From contig CAAENX010000013.1 in assembly GCA_900757495.1 (NCBI GenBank), forward strand, positions 1 through 64,000: 64,000 bases of DNA, in the 5' to 3' direction. This DNA comes from an uncultured Collinsella sp. GTDB lineage: Bacteria; Actinomycetota; Coriobacteriia; Coriobacteriales; Coriobacteriaceae. Under the pieces are notes generated by a model that worked only from the letters and a program-made list of their open reading frames with translations, had not been told where the DNA came from and searched no databases. A program made the position numbers and the translations under genes. Shown here piece by piece: positions 10,162 to 18,480 of the stretch; the stretch's first letter is position 1, and every line of letters starts with the position of its first letter.

Positions 10162-11760
10162 TTAGTTCTCCTCTGATCCAGAAACATCCGAATGGTGCTT
10201 GGCCATGAACTGCTGCTTGAAGTCGCCGATGACGCGCAAGAGCTCAGCCTTGGTGTCATCATCGATCTTCTTGGCGCGAACCTTGTCGAGCAGCGAGCCA
10301 AAGCCATTGTCCATGTACTCGATGAGCTCGGCACGGAAGGGCAGCACGTCGGCGATCTCCAGGTCATCCAGGAAGCCCTCGTTGCCAGCGAACAGCGTAA
10401 CGATCTGCTCGCCAACCTCAAACGGCTTGTAACGCGGCTGCTTCAGGAGCTCGGTCATGCGAGCACCATGGGTCAGCTGCTTCTGAGTAGCCTCGTCAAG
10501 GTCGGAGCCGAACTGGGTAAAGCCAGCGAGCTCCTGGTACGAAGCGAGGTCCAGACGAAGGTTGCCGGCGACCTGCTTCATGGCCTTGGTCTGTGCGTCG
10601 CCACCAACGCGGGACACGGAAATGCCCACGTCGACTGCCGGGCGCTGGCCCTGGAAGAAGAGCTCGGACTGCAGGTAGATCTGACCATCGGTAATGGAAA
10701 TGACGTTGGTCGGAATGTAGGCCGAAACGTCGCCGTCCTGAGTCTCGATGATCGGCAGTGCCGTCATTGAGCCGTAGCCGTTCTTCTTGGACATCTTGAC
10801 GGCACGCTCGAGCAGACGAGAGTGCAGGTAGAAGATGTCGCCAGGATAGGCCTCGCGTCCGGGCGGACGATGCAGCGTCAGCGACATCTGACGATATGCC
10901 ACGGCCTGCTTGGACAGGTCGTCGTAGATGACGAGCACGTGACCACCGGGGTTGGTCTCGCTGGCGGGCTTGCCGTCCTCGCCGTTGTACATAAAGAACT
11001 CGCCGATAGCGGCACCGGCCATAGGCGCGATGTACTGCATAGGGGCGGAATCGGCAGCGGTGGCCGAAACGATGATGGTGTAGTCGAGCGCACCGTGCTG
11101 AGCGAGGGTCTCGCGAATGTTAGCAACCGTGGAGGCCTTCTGGCCGATGGCGACATAGATGCAAACCATGCCCTTGCCGCGCTGATTGAGGATAGCGTCG
11201 ATGGCAATGGCGGTCTTACCGGTCTTACGGTCGCCGATGATGAGCTCACGCTGACCGCGGCCGATAGGCACCATGGAGTCGATAGCCAACAGGCCGGTCT
11301 GAACCGGCTCGCACACCGGGGTACGGTCGATGACACCGGGGGCCTTGAACTCGATGGGGCGACGGTGCGTGGCGACGATGTCACCCAAACCGTCGATAGG
11401 CTGGCCGAGCGGATTGACGACGCGGCCGAGCATGGCGCGGCTCACAGGGATATCCATAATGCGGCCAGTGGTGCGGCACTCGTCGCCTTCCTTGATGGCG
11501 TCGACGGCACCGAACAGAACGGCGCCGACCTCGTCACGGTCAAGGTTCTGGGCAAGGCCGAAGACGGTCTCACCGGTATCGGAGCTCTTGAACTCCAGAA
11601 GCTCGCCTGCCATGGCGCTCTTGAGGCCGGAGACGCGCGCGATGCCGTCGCCTACCTCGTCGACCGTTGAAACCTCATGCGTATCGACCGTCGCGGAGAG
11701 GCTCGTGAGCTGCTCCTGCAGTTTCTTGGCGATATCCTGGGCATTGAGGGTTTCGGACAT
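10162..11760 (-). CDS. atpA: ATP synthase alpha subunit
   Basis: The 532-residue regulatory nucleotide-binding F1 subunit. Walker A is GDRKTGKT, with the usual Gln-rich IAIDAILNQ helix after it, and the signature PAVDVGISVSRVGG is present. The C-terminus has a longer acidic tail than many homologues. Its ATG overlaps the atpH stop by one base (TAATG). Confidence 0.97.
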   Translation of the reverse strand: MSETLNAQDIAKKLQEQLTSLSATVDTHEVSTVDEVGDGIARVSGLKSAMAGELLEFKSSDTGETVFGLAQNLDRDEVGAVLFGAVDAIKEGDECRTTGRIMDIPVSRAMLGRVVNPLGQPIDGLGDIVATHRRPIEFKAPGVIDRTPVCEPVQTGLLAIDSMVPIGRGQRELIIGDRKTGKTAIAIDAILNQRGKGMVCIYVAIGQKASTVANIRETLAQHGALDYTIIVSATAADSAPMQYIAPMAGAAIGEFFMYNGEDGKPASETNPGGHVLVIYDDLSKQAVAYRQMSLTLHRPPGREAYPGDIFYLHSRLLERAVKMSKKNGYGSMTALPIIETQDGDVSAYIPTNVISITDGQIYLQSELFFQGQRPAVDVGISVSRVGGDAQTKAMKQVAGNLRLDLASYQELAGFTQFGSDLDEATQKQLTHGARMTELLKQPRYKPFEVGEQIVTLFAGNEGFLDDLEIADVLPFRAELIEYMDNGFGSLLDKVRAKKIDDDTKAELLRVIGDFKQQFMAKHHSDVSGSEEN

Positions 11761-12236
11761 TAGGCTTCACCTCCGTACGAATTAGCAGAGTTTGCGAGGG
11801 TCTCCTGCGCGATGCGCAGCTGCGTCTTGACGGAAATGTCACGACGCTCGCCGCGGGCCTCGAGCACCAGGCCGCCCACGATAGACGGGTCGACCTGCTC
11901 GATAAGGAATACCTTGCGGCCGAAGTCCTGCTCGCATTTCTTAGTGATGGTTTGACGCAGCTCGTCGTCGAGCGGGATCGCCGTGGTGACGGTCACGCCC
12001 ACTACATCCTCGTCTTCCTCGGCAACATACTTAAAGGCAGCTGCCACCTTGGGAAGAAGGTCGAGCTGGTCGCGCTTGGACATGGTGTCGAGCACGGCGA
12101 TGATCTCGGGGCTGGCGCTAGCCAGATGCTCGATCATCTCGAGGTCCTCGAACACATGGTTCTCGGCCTTGGCGGCTTCCAAAAGGGAGCGCGCGTAGGT
12201 CTCGAGCACCTTGTCCTGATAGCGGCTAGTCGGCAT
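11760..12236 (-). CDS. atpH: ATP synthase delta subunit
   Basis: A 158-residue delta (OSCP-like) subunit, the peripheral-stalk cap joining b to F1. The N-terminal six-helix domain (YARSLLEAAKAEN) and the C-terminal IVGGLVLEARGERRDISVKTQLRIA motif are present. It is somewhat shorter than the usual ~178 residues. Its start lies inside the end of atpF (11-base overlap). Confidence 0.92.
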   Translation of the reverse strand: MPTSRYQDKVLETYARSLLEAAKAENHVFEDLEMIEHLASASPEIIAVLDTMSKRDQLDLLPKVAAAFKYVAEEDEDVVGVTVTTAIPLDDELRQTITKKCEQDFGRKVFLIEQVDPSIVGGLVLEARGERRDISVKTQLRIAQETLANSANSYGGEA

Positions 12237-12828
12237 TCAGGCTACCTGCTTCCTGGATGTAGCGCTCGATGAGCTTCTTCTGCTCGGACTCGTCCTCGAG
12301 TGCCTCGCCCACGATCTTGGTGGCGACGGCAACGGACAGGTCGGCGATGGAACTCGCGGCACCGGCGTAGATGGACTTGCGCTCGTCCTCGACGGTCGTA
12401 TGGGCCTTGGCGATGATCTCCTCGGCCTCCTTGTGAGCAGCCTCGATGATACGGGCGCGCTCGGACTCGGCGTCCTTACGGGCCTCGAGAACGATGTCGG
12501 CAGCCTGACGACGGGCGTCGGTGACGATCGAGTCGGACTCAGCGCGCTTGGCGATAGCCTCCTGCTTGGTCTTCTCGGCCTCGTCGAGGCTCTCCTCGAT
12601 CTTCTTGCCGCGCTCCTCCATGGTTTTCATGATGCCCGGCAGGGCGACCTTGGCCAGCACGATCCAGATGATCAGGAAGGCGATAAGCGCCGGGATGAAC
12701 TCCGCCATCTTAGGGATGAGGATGTCCGCACCGGCAGCGCCGTCCTCGGCGAACGCGGAAACCGGCATGAGCAGCGCGGCCGCGGACGCGGAGAGTGCGA
12801 TCGCGCTCTTCTGGGATGAAAGATTCAT
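12226..12828 (-). CDS. atpF: ATP synthase b subunit with signal-peptide-like N-terminus
   Basis: A 200-residue peripheral-stalk subunit. Residues ~38-66 form the single membrane helix (FIPALIAFLIIWIVLAKVALP), followed by a long charged coiled coil. Ahead of it sit about 28 extra residues that look like a cleavable signal peptide: a polar start, an Ala/Leu core and SAFA-EDG. Most b subunits start directly at the membrane helix. The start is supported by GGAGCG upstream and by the 15-base gap to atpE, so the extension appears real. Function in the stalk is otherwise standard. Confidence 0.93.
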   Translation of the reverse strand: MNLSSQKSAIALSASAAALLMPVSAFAEDGAAGADILIPKMAEFIPALIAFLIIWIVLAKVALPGIMKTMEERGKKIEESLDEAEKTKQEAIAKRAESDSIVTDARRQAADIVLEARKDAESERARIIEAAHKEAEEIIAKAHTTVEDERKSIYAGAASSIADLSVAVATKIVGEALEDESEQKKLIERYIQEAGSLNAD

Positions 12829-12843
12829 ACTTGACGCTCCGTG

Positions 12844-13038
12844 CTATTTAACGATCAGCGCGACAACGAAGCCGATCAGAGCCAGAGCCTCGCCGAAGGC
12901 GGAGCCCATGATGAAGACGGTGAACACGCGGCCCTGGACCTCAGGCTGACGGGCCATAGCACCCGTAGCACCCAGAGCAGACAGGCCGATAGCAAGACCA
13001 GCGCCGATAACACCGAGACCGTAACCGATAACTCCCAC
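12844..13038 (-). CDS. atpE: ATP synthase c subunit
   Basis: A 64-residue two-helix hairpin rotor subunit with the polar RQPE loop. The ion-binding carboxylate is the Glu in GSAFGEALAL of helix 2. The residue after it is Ala rather than Ser/Thr, and the helix-1 position that is Gln in Na+-binding rings is Ile, so the ring is predicted to carry protons. Translation starts at GTG with AGGAGGAATC upstream. Confidence 0.96.
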   Translation of the reverse strand: MGVIGYGLGVIGAGLAIGLSALGATGAMARQPEVQGRVFTVFIMGSAFGEALALIGFVVALIVK

Positions 13039-13162
13039 GATTCCTCCTTTGTCGTGCGTGTCTTATTTCACGCAGGATAACCTTTTTATAACTGCCGAGC
13101 TCCATGGGTACGGGCACCGGCGGTTTAACGAATTACCTTACCTTTAAGGCGCGAACGGAAGA

Positions 13163-13966
13163 CTACTCCTCCTCCGCGACCTCCTCTGCCTCGGAGACAT
13201 ACACGGCGGTAAGGACCGTGAAGACGTAAGCCTGGATGGCGCCGACCACAAGCTCGATCGCATAGATCAGGATGAGGATGGCAAGCCAGGCCAGCGAAGG
13301 CAGGGCGCCGACGGCGTGGGCCGCGGAAACCTGCTGAAGCAGCGGCTGCATGAACATGCTCGCCATAATGGCGAACGAGCCCATGACCACGTGTCCTGCG
13401 AACATGTTGCAGAACAGACGGACGGCAAGCGTGATGAGGCGCAGGAAGGTCGAGAAAAGCTCGACGACCCACACAAGCACGTTCATCGGGAAGCTCACGC
13501 CCTGCGGGGCGAGGCTCTTGATGTAGCCGATCACGCCGTGAGCCTTGCATCCGTAGTAGATGAAGTACACGAAGGCGAAGATGGCGAGCGCGGCGGTGGA
13601 GCCGATTGCACCGGTGCCGGGCTTCATTCCCGGGATCAGGCCGATCATGTTATTGATCAGGATGAACAGGAAAAGCGAGCACAGGAACGGGAAGTGCTTC
13701 TTCCAGTTCTCACCCACGACGCCCTTGCCGATATCGTTCTCGACGTACTCGATGATGTACTCGAAACCGTTGACGAAGAAGCCCTTGGGAACCAGGGTCT
13801 GCTTCTTCTTGAACACGGCCAGGACGATCAGGAGCACGATCGTGGAGACGATCAGCCAAAACGAGTACTGCGTGATGCCGCAGCTCAGATCGCCCACGAC
13901 AGGGGTGGAGCTGAACTCGCTGACCAGATGATTAATCTCATCAGGCAGCTTTTCAAAAATTTCCAC
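13163..13966 (-). CDS. atpB: ATP synthase a subunit
   Basis: The 267-residue membrane stator that forms the proton half-channels against the c ring. The essential Arg is in LITLAVRLFCNMFAGH, and the final helices read YAIELVVGAIQAYVFTVLTAVYV. About six membrane helices are visible. The start is GTG with AAAGG upstream, four bases after the atpI-like gene. Confidence 0.95.
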   Translation of the reverse strand: MEIFEKLPDEINHLVSEFSSTPVVGDLSCGITQYSFWLIVSTIVLLIVLAVFKKKQTLVPKGFFVNGFEYIIEYVENDIGKGVVGENWKKHFPFLCSLFLFILINNMIGLIPGMKPGTGAIGSTAALAIFAFVYFIYYGCKAHGVIGYIKSLAPQGVSFPMNVLVWVVELFSTFLRLITLAVRLFCNMFAGHVVMGSFAIMASMFMQPLLQQVSAAHAVGALPSLAWLAILILIYAIELVVGAIQAYVFTVLTAVYVSEAEEVAEEE

Positions 13967-13969
13967 GAC

Positions 13970-14281
13970 TTACCTTTCGACCTCATGAGGATCTCGCAGC
14001 GCCTTGGCGACACGAACCGTGCAGGCGGCCATAAAGGCCACGAAGCCGATCGCCTCGCCCAGGAGGAACATGCGAAATGCCTCTCCGAACAACACAAACA
14101 CAACCAAGGTAAAGACGAGCAGGGCGATTGCCGAGACCGCCAGACTCACCATGCCCTTGAGCATGTCCGCATTCTGCTTATCGTCAAGAACCGGCTTGAG
14201 CGTAAAAACAAAGGGAAGGAAGGCAATTGCGCCCGCGATGGCGCCTGCAACGATAGCGAGCAGATCGGCTATCTGAAACAC
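13970..14281 (-). CDS. AtpI-like membrane protein, first gene of the atp operon
   Basis: A ~103-residue protein with about four hydrophobic helices and a basic C-terminal tail. No strong motif is seen. Position and membrane layout fit the poorly conserved AtpI accessory protein, which helps assemble the c ring or move Mg2+ in other bacteria. The GTG at 14281 with GAGGAA upstream is preferred over an ATG 25 codons earlier, which lies almost in the promoter and adds a basic non-membrane stretch. Confidence 0.65.
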   Translation of the reverse strand: MFQIADLLAIVAGAIAGAIAFLPFVFTLKPVLDDKQNADMLKGMVSLAVSAIALLVFTLVVFVLFGEAFRMFLLGEAIGFVAFMAACTVRVAKALRDPHEVER

Positions 14282-14342
14282 TGGCTTCCTCGCTTTCCTT
14301 TTTAACGCCTCACAGCACAGTCCCAGCCAAACATTGGTGACT

Positions 14343-14370
14343 ATTGTACGAGCCAATCGCTAAAGTACAA
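14343..14370 (-). promoter_or_regulatory. Candidate promoter of the atp operon
   Basis: On the minus strand TTGTAC (14365-14370) is followed 16 bases later by TACAAT (14343-14348). This places a start of transcription roughly 55 bases before the GTG of the atpI-like gene. It is the best sigma-70-type match in the gap between upp and the operon. Confidence 0.55.
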
Positions 14371-14561
14371 CCGTAAAACAAACGGTTAATACGCACCTGT
14401 TCGTTTTCTTAAGACCTTCTTTATGCCGCAGGTAGGTAATACGTTTTTCTCGAACCCCTCAGGGCAAAACGTCCGTTAACAGGAGTGCGCGTGGACGTCT
14501 TTTACTCGCCCGCGCGCACCATTTCTTCGTATTTGTGACCGAAGCCGACAAGGCCCAACGA

Positions 14562-15209
14562 CTAGAGCGTGCCGTAGATGCGGTCGCCGGCGTCGCCCAG
14601 GCCGGGAACGATGTAGGCGGCTTCGTTGAGATGGTCATCGATGGCGCACGTATAAATATGTACGTCGGGGTCCTTTTCGGTCAGTGACTTGAGGCCCTCG
14701 GGCGCGGCGACGATACACAGCATGCGGATATCCTTGACACCGCGCTCGCGCAGGTAGCTGATAGCCATCTCGGCCGAACCGCCCGTGGCGAGCATGGGGT
14801 CGACAACCAGGCAGATGCGCTGGTCGATATCCTTGGGCATCTTGCAGTAATACTCGTGCGGCTCGTGGGTGACCTCGTCGCGCTCCATGCCGATGTGGCC
14901 CACGCGAGCGGAGGGTACCAAGTCGAGGATGCCATCGACCATGCCAAGGCCTGCACGCAGGATGGGAACGATGGCGAGCTTTTTGCCGGCGAGCTGCTTA
15001 AACGTTGCGGTGGTGATGGGGGTCTCGACCTCGACGTCTTCCATGGGCAGGTCGCGCATGGCCTCGTAGCCGTCAAAAAGCGCGAGTTCGCGCACGAGCT
15101 GGCGGAACTGGTTGGTGCCGGTGTTTTTGTCGCGCAGGATCGACAGCTTGTGCTGGACGAGCGGGTGATCGACAAGCGTCACACGGGACGCGTCGTAGGT
15201 GACGGTCAT
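14562..15209 (-). CDS. upp: Uracil phosphoribosyltransferase
   Basis: A 215-residue pyrimidine-salvage enzyme making UMP from uracil and PRPP. The PRPP loop is VVDPMLATGGSAEMAI, and the uracil-binding C-terminus is YIVPGLGDAGDRIYGTL. Family homology starts at the ATG at 15209, with AGGGG upstream; a frame running further upstream adds 20 unrelated residues. It sits between glpK and the atp operon, separated from both by gaps. Confidence 0.95.
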   Translation of the reverse strand: MTVTYDASRVTLVDHPLVQHKLSILRDKNTGTNQFRQLVRELALFDGYEAMRDLPMEDVEVETPITTATFKQLAGKKLAIVPILRAGLGMVDGILDLVPSARVGHIGMERDEVTHEPHEYYCKMPKDIDQRICLVVDPMLATGGSAEMAISYLRERGVKDIRMLCIVAAPEGLKSLTEKDPDVHIYTCAIDDHLNEAAYIVPGLGDAGDRIYGTL

Positions 15210-15332
15210 GGGTTGATTGCCCCTTTCGTTGCGGCCGCAAAACGGCCTTGCTGACAAGGCGCGCAGCAATGTTGCCGCCGAACGCCATGCACTAGTTTAG
15301 CGGTTTGTTGTATCGAGCAGCCCATCGCAGCC

Positions 15333-16874
15333 CTACTGTGCGGTACTGAGCGAGCGCTTGACTGCATCACGCCAGCCCGCAAGGTTTTGCTCGCGGCGCT
15401 CGGCAGACATGTGGGGAAGGAAGGTCCTAACGATCTGGGCATTTTGCTCCAGCTCTTCTAGGTCTTCCCAATAGCCGACGGCAAGACCCGCCAAGTACGC
15501 GGCTCCGATTGCCGTGGTCTCCACCGTCTCGCATTGCAGCACGGGGATATCCAGCAGGTCGGCCTGGAATTGCATGATGAACTCGTTGCGCGAGGCACCG
15601 CCATCGACAGACAGGCGCTCGATCGAAAGCCCCACGTCCTGCTCCATGGCGCGCAGCACGTCATAACTCTGGTAGGCCATGGACTCGCAGGCGGCACGTA
15701 CGATGGTCGCACGGCTCGAGGCGCCGGTCAGACCGCACACGATACCGCGGGCATGCGGGTCCCACCAGGGAGCACCCAAACCCGCAAAGGCGGGAACGAA
15801 GTAGCAGCCCTCGTTGTCGTTAATCGAAGCGGCGAGTTGTGCCGACTCACTCACGCTCGAGATGATGCCCATGTTGTTGCGCAGCCAATTCATGGTTGAG
15901 CCGGCGGCAAAGATAGAACCCTCGAGCGCATAGCTGATCTTGCCGTCCGCGGCGATACCGATCGTGGAGACCAGACCGTTCTTGGATTCGACGATCTCGT
16001 CGCCGGTGTTCATGAGCATAAAGCAACCCGTGCCATAGGTGTTTTTGGTCTGGCCGGGACGAAAACAGCAGTGGCCGAACAGCGACGCCTGCTGGTCGCC
16101 CGCCACGCCCATGATGGGCGGCATGTTGGTCATGATGTCGCTCGCGACGCGGCCGTAGTCGCCCGAGCTCCAGCGAACCTCGGGCATCATGGAACGTGGA
16201 ACGTCAAAGAGCGCCAGCAGATCGTCGTCCCAATCGAGCGTATGGATATTAAAGAGCGCCGTACGGCTGGCATTGGTGTAGTCGGTGGCAAAGACCTGGC
16301 CGCCGGTGAGGTTGTAGATGAGCCAGGTGTCGATGGTGCCAAACATGAGGTCGCCCGCCGCCGCGCTCTCGCGTGCGCCGTCGACGTTGTCGAGAATCCA
16401 CTGCACCTTGGAGGCCGAGAAATACGGGTCGAGCGTGAGTCCCGTGCGGGAGCGCACCAACTCCTCGCAACCCTGTTCAACCAACGCGTCGATTGCCGGC
16501 GCGGTACGGCGGCACTGCCACACGATGGCGTTATAGATCGGCTGACCGCTCACGCGGTCCCAGACCACCGTGGTCTCGCGCTGGTTGGAGATGCCGATGG
16601 CGGCAATGCGGTCGGAGTGGATACCGCTCTTAAACTGGACTTCCATCATGACGGCGATCTGGCTGGCAAGGACCGCCATGGGGTCTTGCTCTACCCAACC
16701 GGGACGCGGAAAACTGGTTTTGACGCTGCGACGTGCCTGCGCGACGATGCATCCGTACTCGTCGACGATGGTCGCAAGTACCGAGGTGGTGCCGCAGTCG
16801 AGCGCCATGATGTAGGAACCGCCAAAGTTAAACGAGGCATCTTCCATGCCCAGGCTGCCCAGATTCAACGACAT
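15333..16874 (-). CDS. glpK: Glycerol kinase
   Basis: A 513-residue FGGY-family kinase that phosphorylates glycerol to sn-glycerol 3-phosphate. Landmarks are the N-terminal MALDCGTTS phosphate loop, PGWVEQDP, ISNQRETTVVWD, the FGGY-type segment CGLTGASSRATIVRAACESMAYQ and SVDGGASRNEFIMQ. About 20 extra N-terminal residues precede the phosphate loop, but AGGTG upstream supports the start. No facilitator or glycerol-3-phosphate dehydrogenase is adjacent. It follows the threonylcarbamoyl-AMP synthase by 13 bases and may be cotranscribed. Confidence 0.94.
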   Translation of the reverse strand: MSLNLGSLGMEDASFNFGGSYIMALDCGTTSVLATIVDEYGCIVAQARRSVKTSFPRPGWVEQDPMAVLASQIAVMMEVQFKSGIHSDRIAAIGISNQRETTVVWDRVSGQPIYNAIVWQCRRTAPAIDALVEQGCEELVRSRTGLTLDPYFSASKVQWILDNVDGARESAAAGDLMFGTIDTWLIYNLTGGQVFATDYTNASRTALFNIHTLDWDDDLLALFDVPRSMMPEVRWSSGDYGRVASDIMTNMPPIMGVAGDQQASLFGHCCFRPGQTKNTYGTGCFMLMNTGDEIVESKNGLVSTIGIAADGKISYALEGSIFAAGSTMNWLRNNMGIISSVSESAQLAASINDNEGCYFVPAFAGLGAPWWDPHARGIVCGLTGASSRATIVRAACESMAYQSYDVLRAMEQDVGLSIERLSVDGGASRNEFIMQFQADLLDIPVLQCETVETTAIGAAYLAGLAVGYWEDLEELEQNAQIVRTFLPHMSAERREQNLAGWRDAVKRSLSTAQ

Positions 16875-16887
16875 CGCTTACACCTTT

Positions 16888-17631
16888 CTATTGCATCGGG
16901 TCGGACAGGACCCGTTCGATCTCTGATGCGGGAAGTGCGCCTTGGCGCAGGATCTGGAGCCCGCCGTGCTGGAACGACACGATGGTCGAGGCGTCGCGAC
17001 ACGGGGTCTCACCGGCGTCGACGGCAACATCGACCCCCTCCAGGATGCGACCCTCGACGGCGGCAAAGCTTGCCGGCGAGGGCGCGCCGTGCGTATTGGC
17101 GCTCGTGCAGGCAAGGGGACTGCCACAGGCGCGGATGAGCGCCTGGACCACGGGAGAGGCCGAAGCGCGCAGGGCCACGGTGTCGTCGGCGGCGCGCATA
17201 AAGGTCGGCACGCAGGGGGCTGCCTTAATCACGATAGTCAGAGCTCCCGGCCAGCATCGTCGCGCGAGTACGCGGGCATCTTCCGGGATATCCACGCCAT
17301 AGCGGTCGAGCGCTTCGACGCCATCGACCAGCCAAGCGACGGTTTGCGTGAGTTCTCGTTGCTTGAGAGTGAAGATGCGGCGGTAGCCGGTACCGAGTGC
17401 GGGGACCGCGGCGCCGTTGACGGTGGCCTGCGGATCGCGCGGCCACGGCAGAGGTTCACTTGTATCTTGTGGAACGGCATCCGAGAAGGCGTTGACCGCC
17501 ACGGCGACACCGTAGACAGTCTCGGTCGGGATCAAGGCCAGGCCGCCGCGGCCGAGCACCTCGGCAGTGCGCTCGACGGCAAGCCGATGCGGCTCGCGCG
17601 CTCCCTCGTATACCCGATAGACCGTCTGCAT
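16888..17631 (-). CDS. tsaC: L-threonylcarbamoyladenylate synthase (YrdC/Sua5 domain)
   Basis: A 247-residue YrdC-domain protein that makes threonylcarbamoyl-AMP for the t6A37 modification of tRNAs. PTETVYG (about 36-42), the LKQRE substrate loop, PGALTIVIK, SPLACTSAN and DASTIVSF are present. About 35 unusual residues are inserted after PTETVYG, before the LKQRE strand. The C-terminal Sua5 domain is missing, so it is TsaC-like in layout. Confidence 0.88.
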   Translation of the reverse strand: MQTVYRVYEGAREPHRLAVERTAEVLGRGGLALIPTETVYGVAVAVNAFSDAVPQDTSEPLPWPRDPQATVNGAAVPALGTGYRRIFTLKQRELTQTVAWLVDGVEALDRYGVDIPEDARVLARRCWPGALTIVIKAAPCVPTFMRAADDTVALRASASPVVQALIRACGSPLACTSANTHGAPSPASFAAVEGRILEGVDVAVDAGETPCRDASTIVSFQHGGLQILRQGALPASEIERVLSDPMQ

Positions 17632-17765
17632 GTGTATGCCAGCCCCTTACGCTCTGGTGCAAGTTTGTTTACTGTGGGGCATTCTCGCACGAAACGTTCA
17701 ACCTATTTGCCCAGAGCGCATGTTGGTTTGGTGAGCGGCTCTAGTAGTCGGTGAAAGTGAGGGGG

Positions 17766-18212
17766 TTATTGGACTGCGACGAACTTCTTTGGCCTGCCGG
17801 CGTGGCGTTCTTGGGCGGCGTAGCGCTCGATGCTGTCTATCGTTATCATCCGACGGCCGTCGACGAGTTCAACATCGAGCTTTCCGGCTTTGACCAGCGC
17901 GGTGATCCGCGGAGCGGAGACTTTGAGGTCCAGCGCTGCGTCTTTGAATGTTCGGCACGCCGCTTCCCGAGCGTCCTCGTGGTCGATTTCGACTGAAAGG
18001 GCCACGACCTCGGCCGAGCGTTCGTACCCCACCGGAGTCAAACCGTTGTTGAGGTCGTCGGCCAAAAACGCCATCAGCGCCTCGGTGGCATGGGCAATCG
18101 CTTCTTCGCGCGTATCGCCATCGGCAAAGGCGCCGGGAATCTGCGGGAAGCTGGCACAGTAACCGTCGTCTTCTTTTATGAGAACGCAATCATAGGTATA
18201 TCGCTGTTTCAT
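17766..18212 (-). CDS. hicB: HicB-family antitoxin
   Basis: A 148-residue antitoxin. The N-terminal HicB fold (DCVLIKEDDGYCASFPQIPGAFADGDTREEA) is a degenerate RNase-H-like domain that caps HicA, and the C-terminal part is DNA-binding-like, probably for autoregulation. Two ATGs lie side by side. The second (18212) has better spacing from GAGGGGG. It lies 14 bases after hicA, the usual toxin-first order. Confidence 0.88.
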   Translation of the reverse strand: MKQRYTYDCVLIKEDDGYCASFPQIPGAFADGDTREEAIAHATEALMAFLADDLNNGLTPVGYERSAEVVALSVEIDHEDAREAACRTFKDAALDLKVSAPRITALVKAGKLDVELVDGRRMITIDSIERYAAQERHAGRPKKFVAVQ

Positions 18213-18226
18213 CATGACCCCCTCGG

Positions 18227-18412
18227 CTACCATCCAGCTTGCCGGCGAATGCTTGCCCACGTGCCCTTCTTTGGTCGATCACCACCCGAGCCGTTCACGG
18301 TGACAACACGGTCACCGGAAACATACTTAGCATGACTACCGACTTGCGCGACCTTCACGAATCCATCGTGCTTGAGTAGGGCAATGATTTCCCGAAAGGT
18401 AGGAGGTTGCAT
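18227..18412 (-). CDS. hicA: HicA-family toxin
   Basis: A 61-residue double-stranded-RNA-binding-fold mRNA interferase. The catalytic His is in GSHAKY, and the family C-terminus is recognisable as KKGTWASIRRQAGW (usual form kGTl.sIlrqAgl). The loop between them (VNGSGGDRP) departs from the more common P-H motif. The ATG has AGAGG upstream and lies directly behind a palindromic operator-like sequence. Confidence 0.88.
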   Translation of the reverse strand: MQPPTFREIIALLKHDGFVKVAQVGSHAKYVSGDRVVTVNGSGGDRPKKGTWASIRRQAGW

Positions 18413-18437
18413 GGGCCGACCTCTTTCAGCCGTCCTA

Positions 18438-18466
18438 ATTATAAACTACTTTATAATTTTTGCTAA
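18438..18466 (-). promoter_or_regulatory. hicAB promoter with overlapping palindromic operator
   Basis: On the minus strand TTAGCA (18461-18466) and TATAAT (18438-18443) are separated by 17 bases. A perfect palindrome, ATTATAAA-N4-TTTATAAT (18438-18457), covers the spacer and the -10 box. This is where a HicB dimer would block RNA polymerase, giving toxin-antitoxin autoregulation. Confidence 0.65.
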
Positions 18467-18480
18467 CCAGTTAATAAATA

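Noticed and set aside
14357..14561. Riboswitch or small RNA between upp and the atp operon
   Set aside because: Only a short GTGCGCG/CGCGCAC hairpin and the atp promoter were found; no known riboswitch core was recognised.
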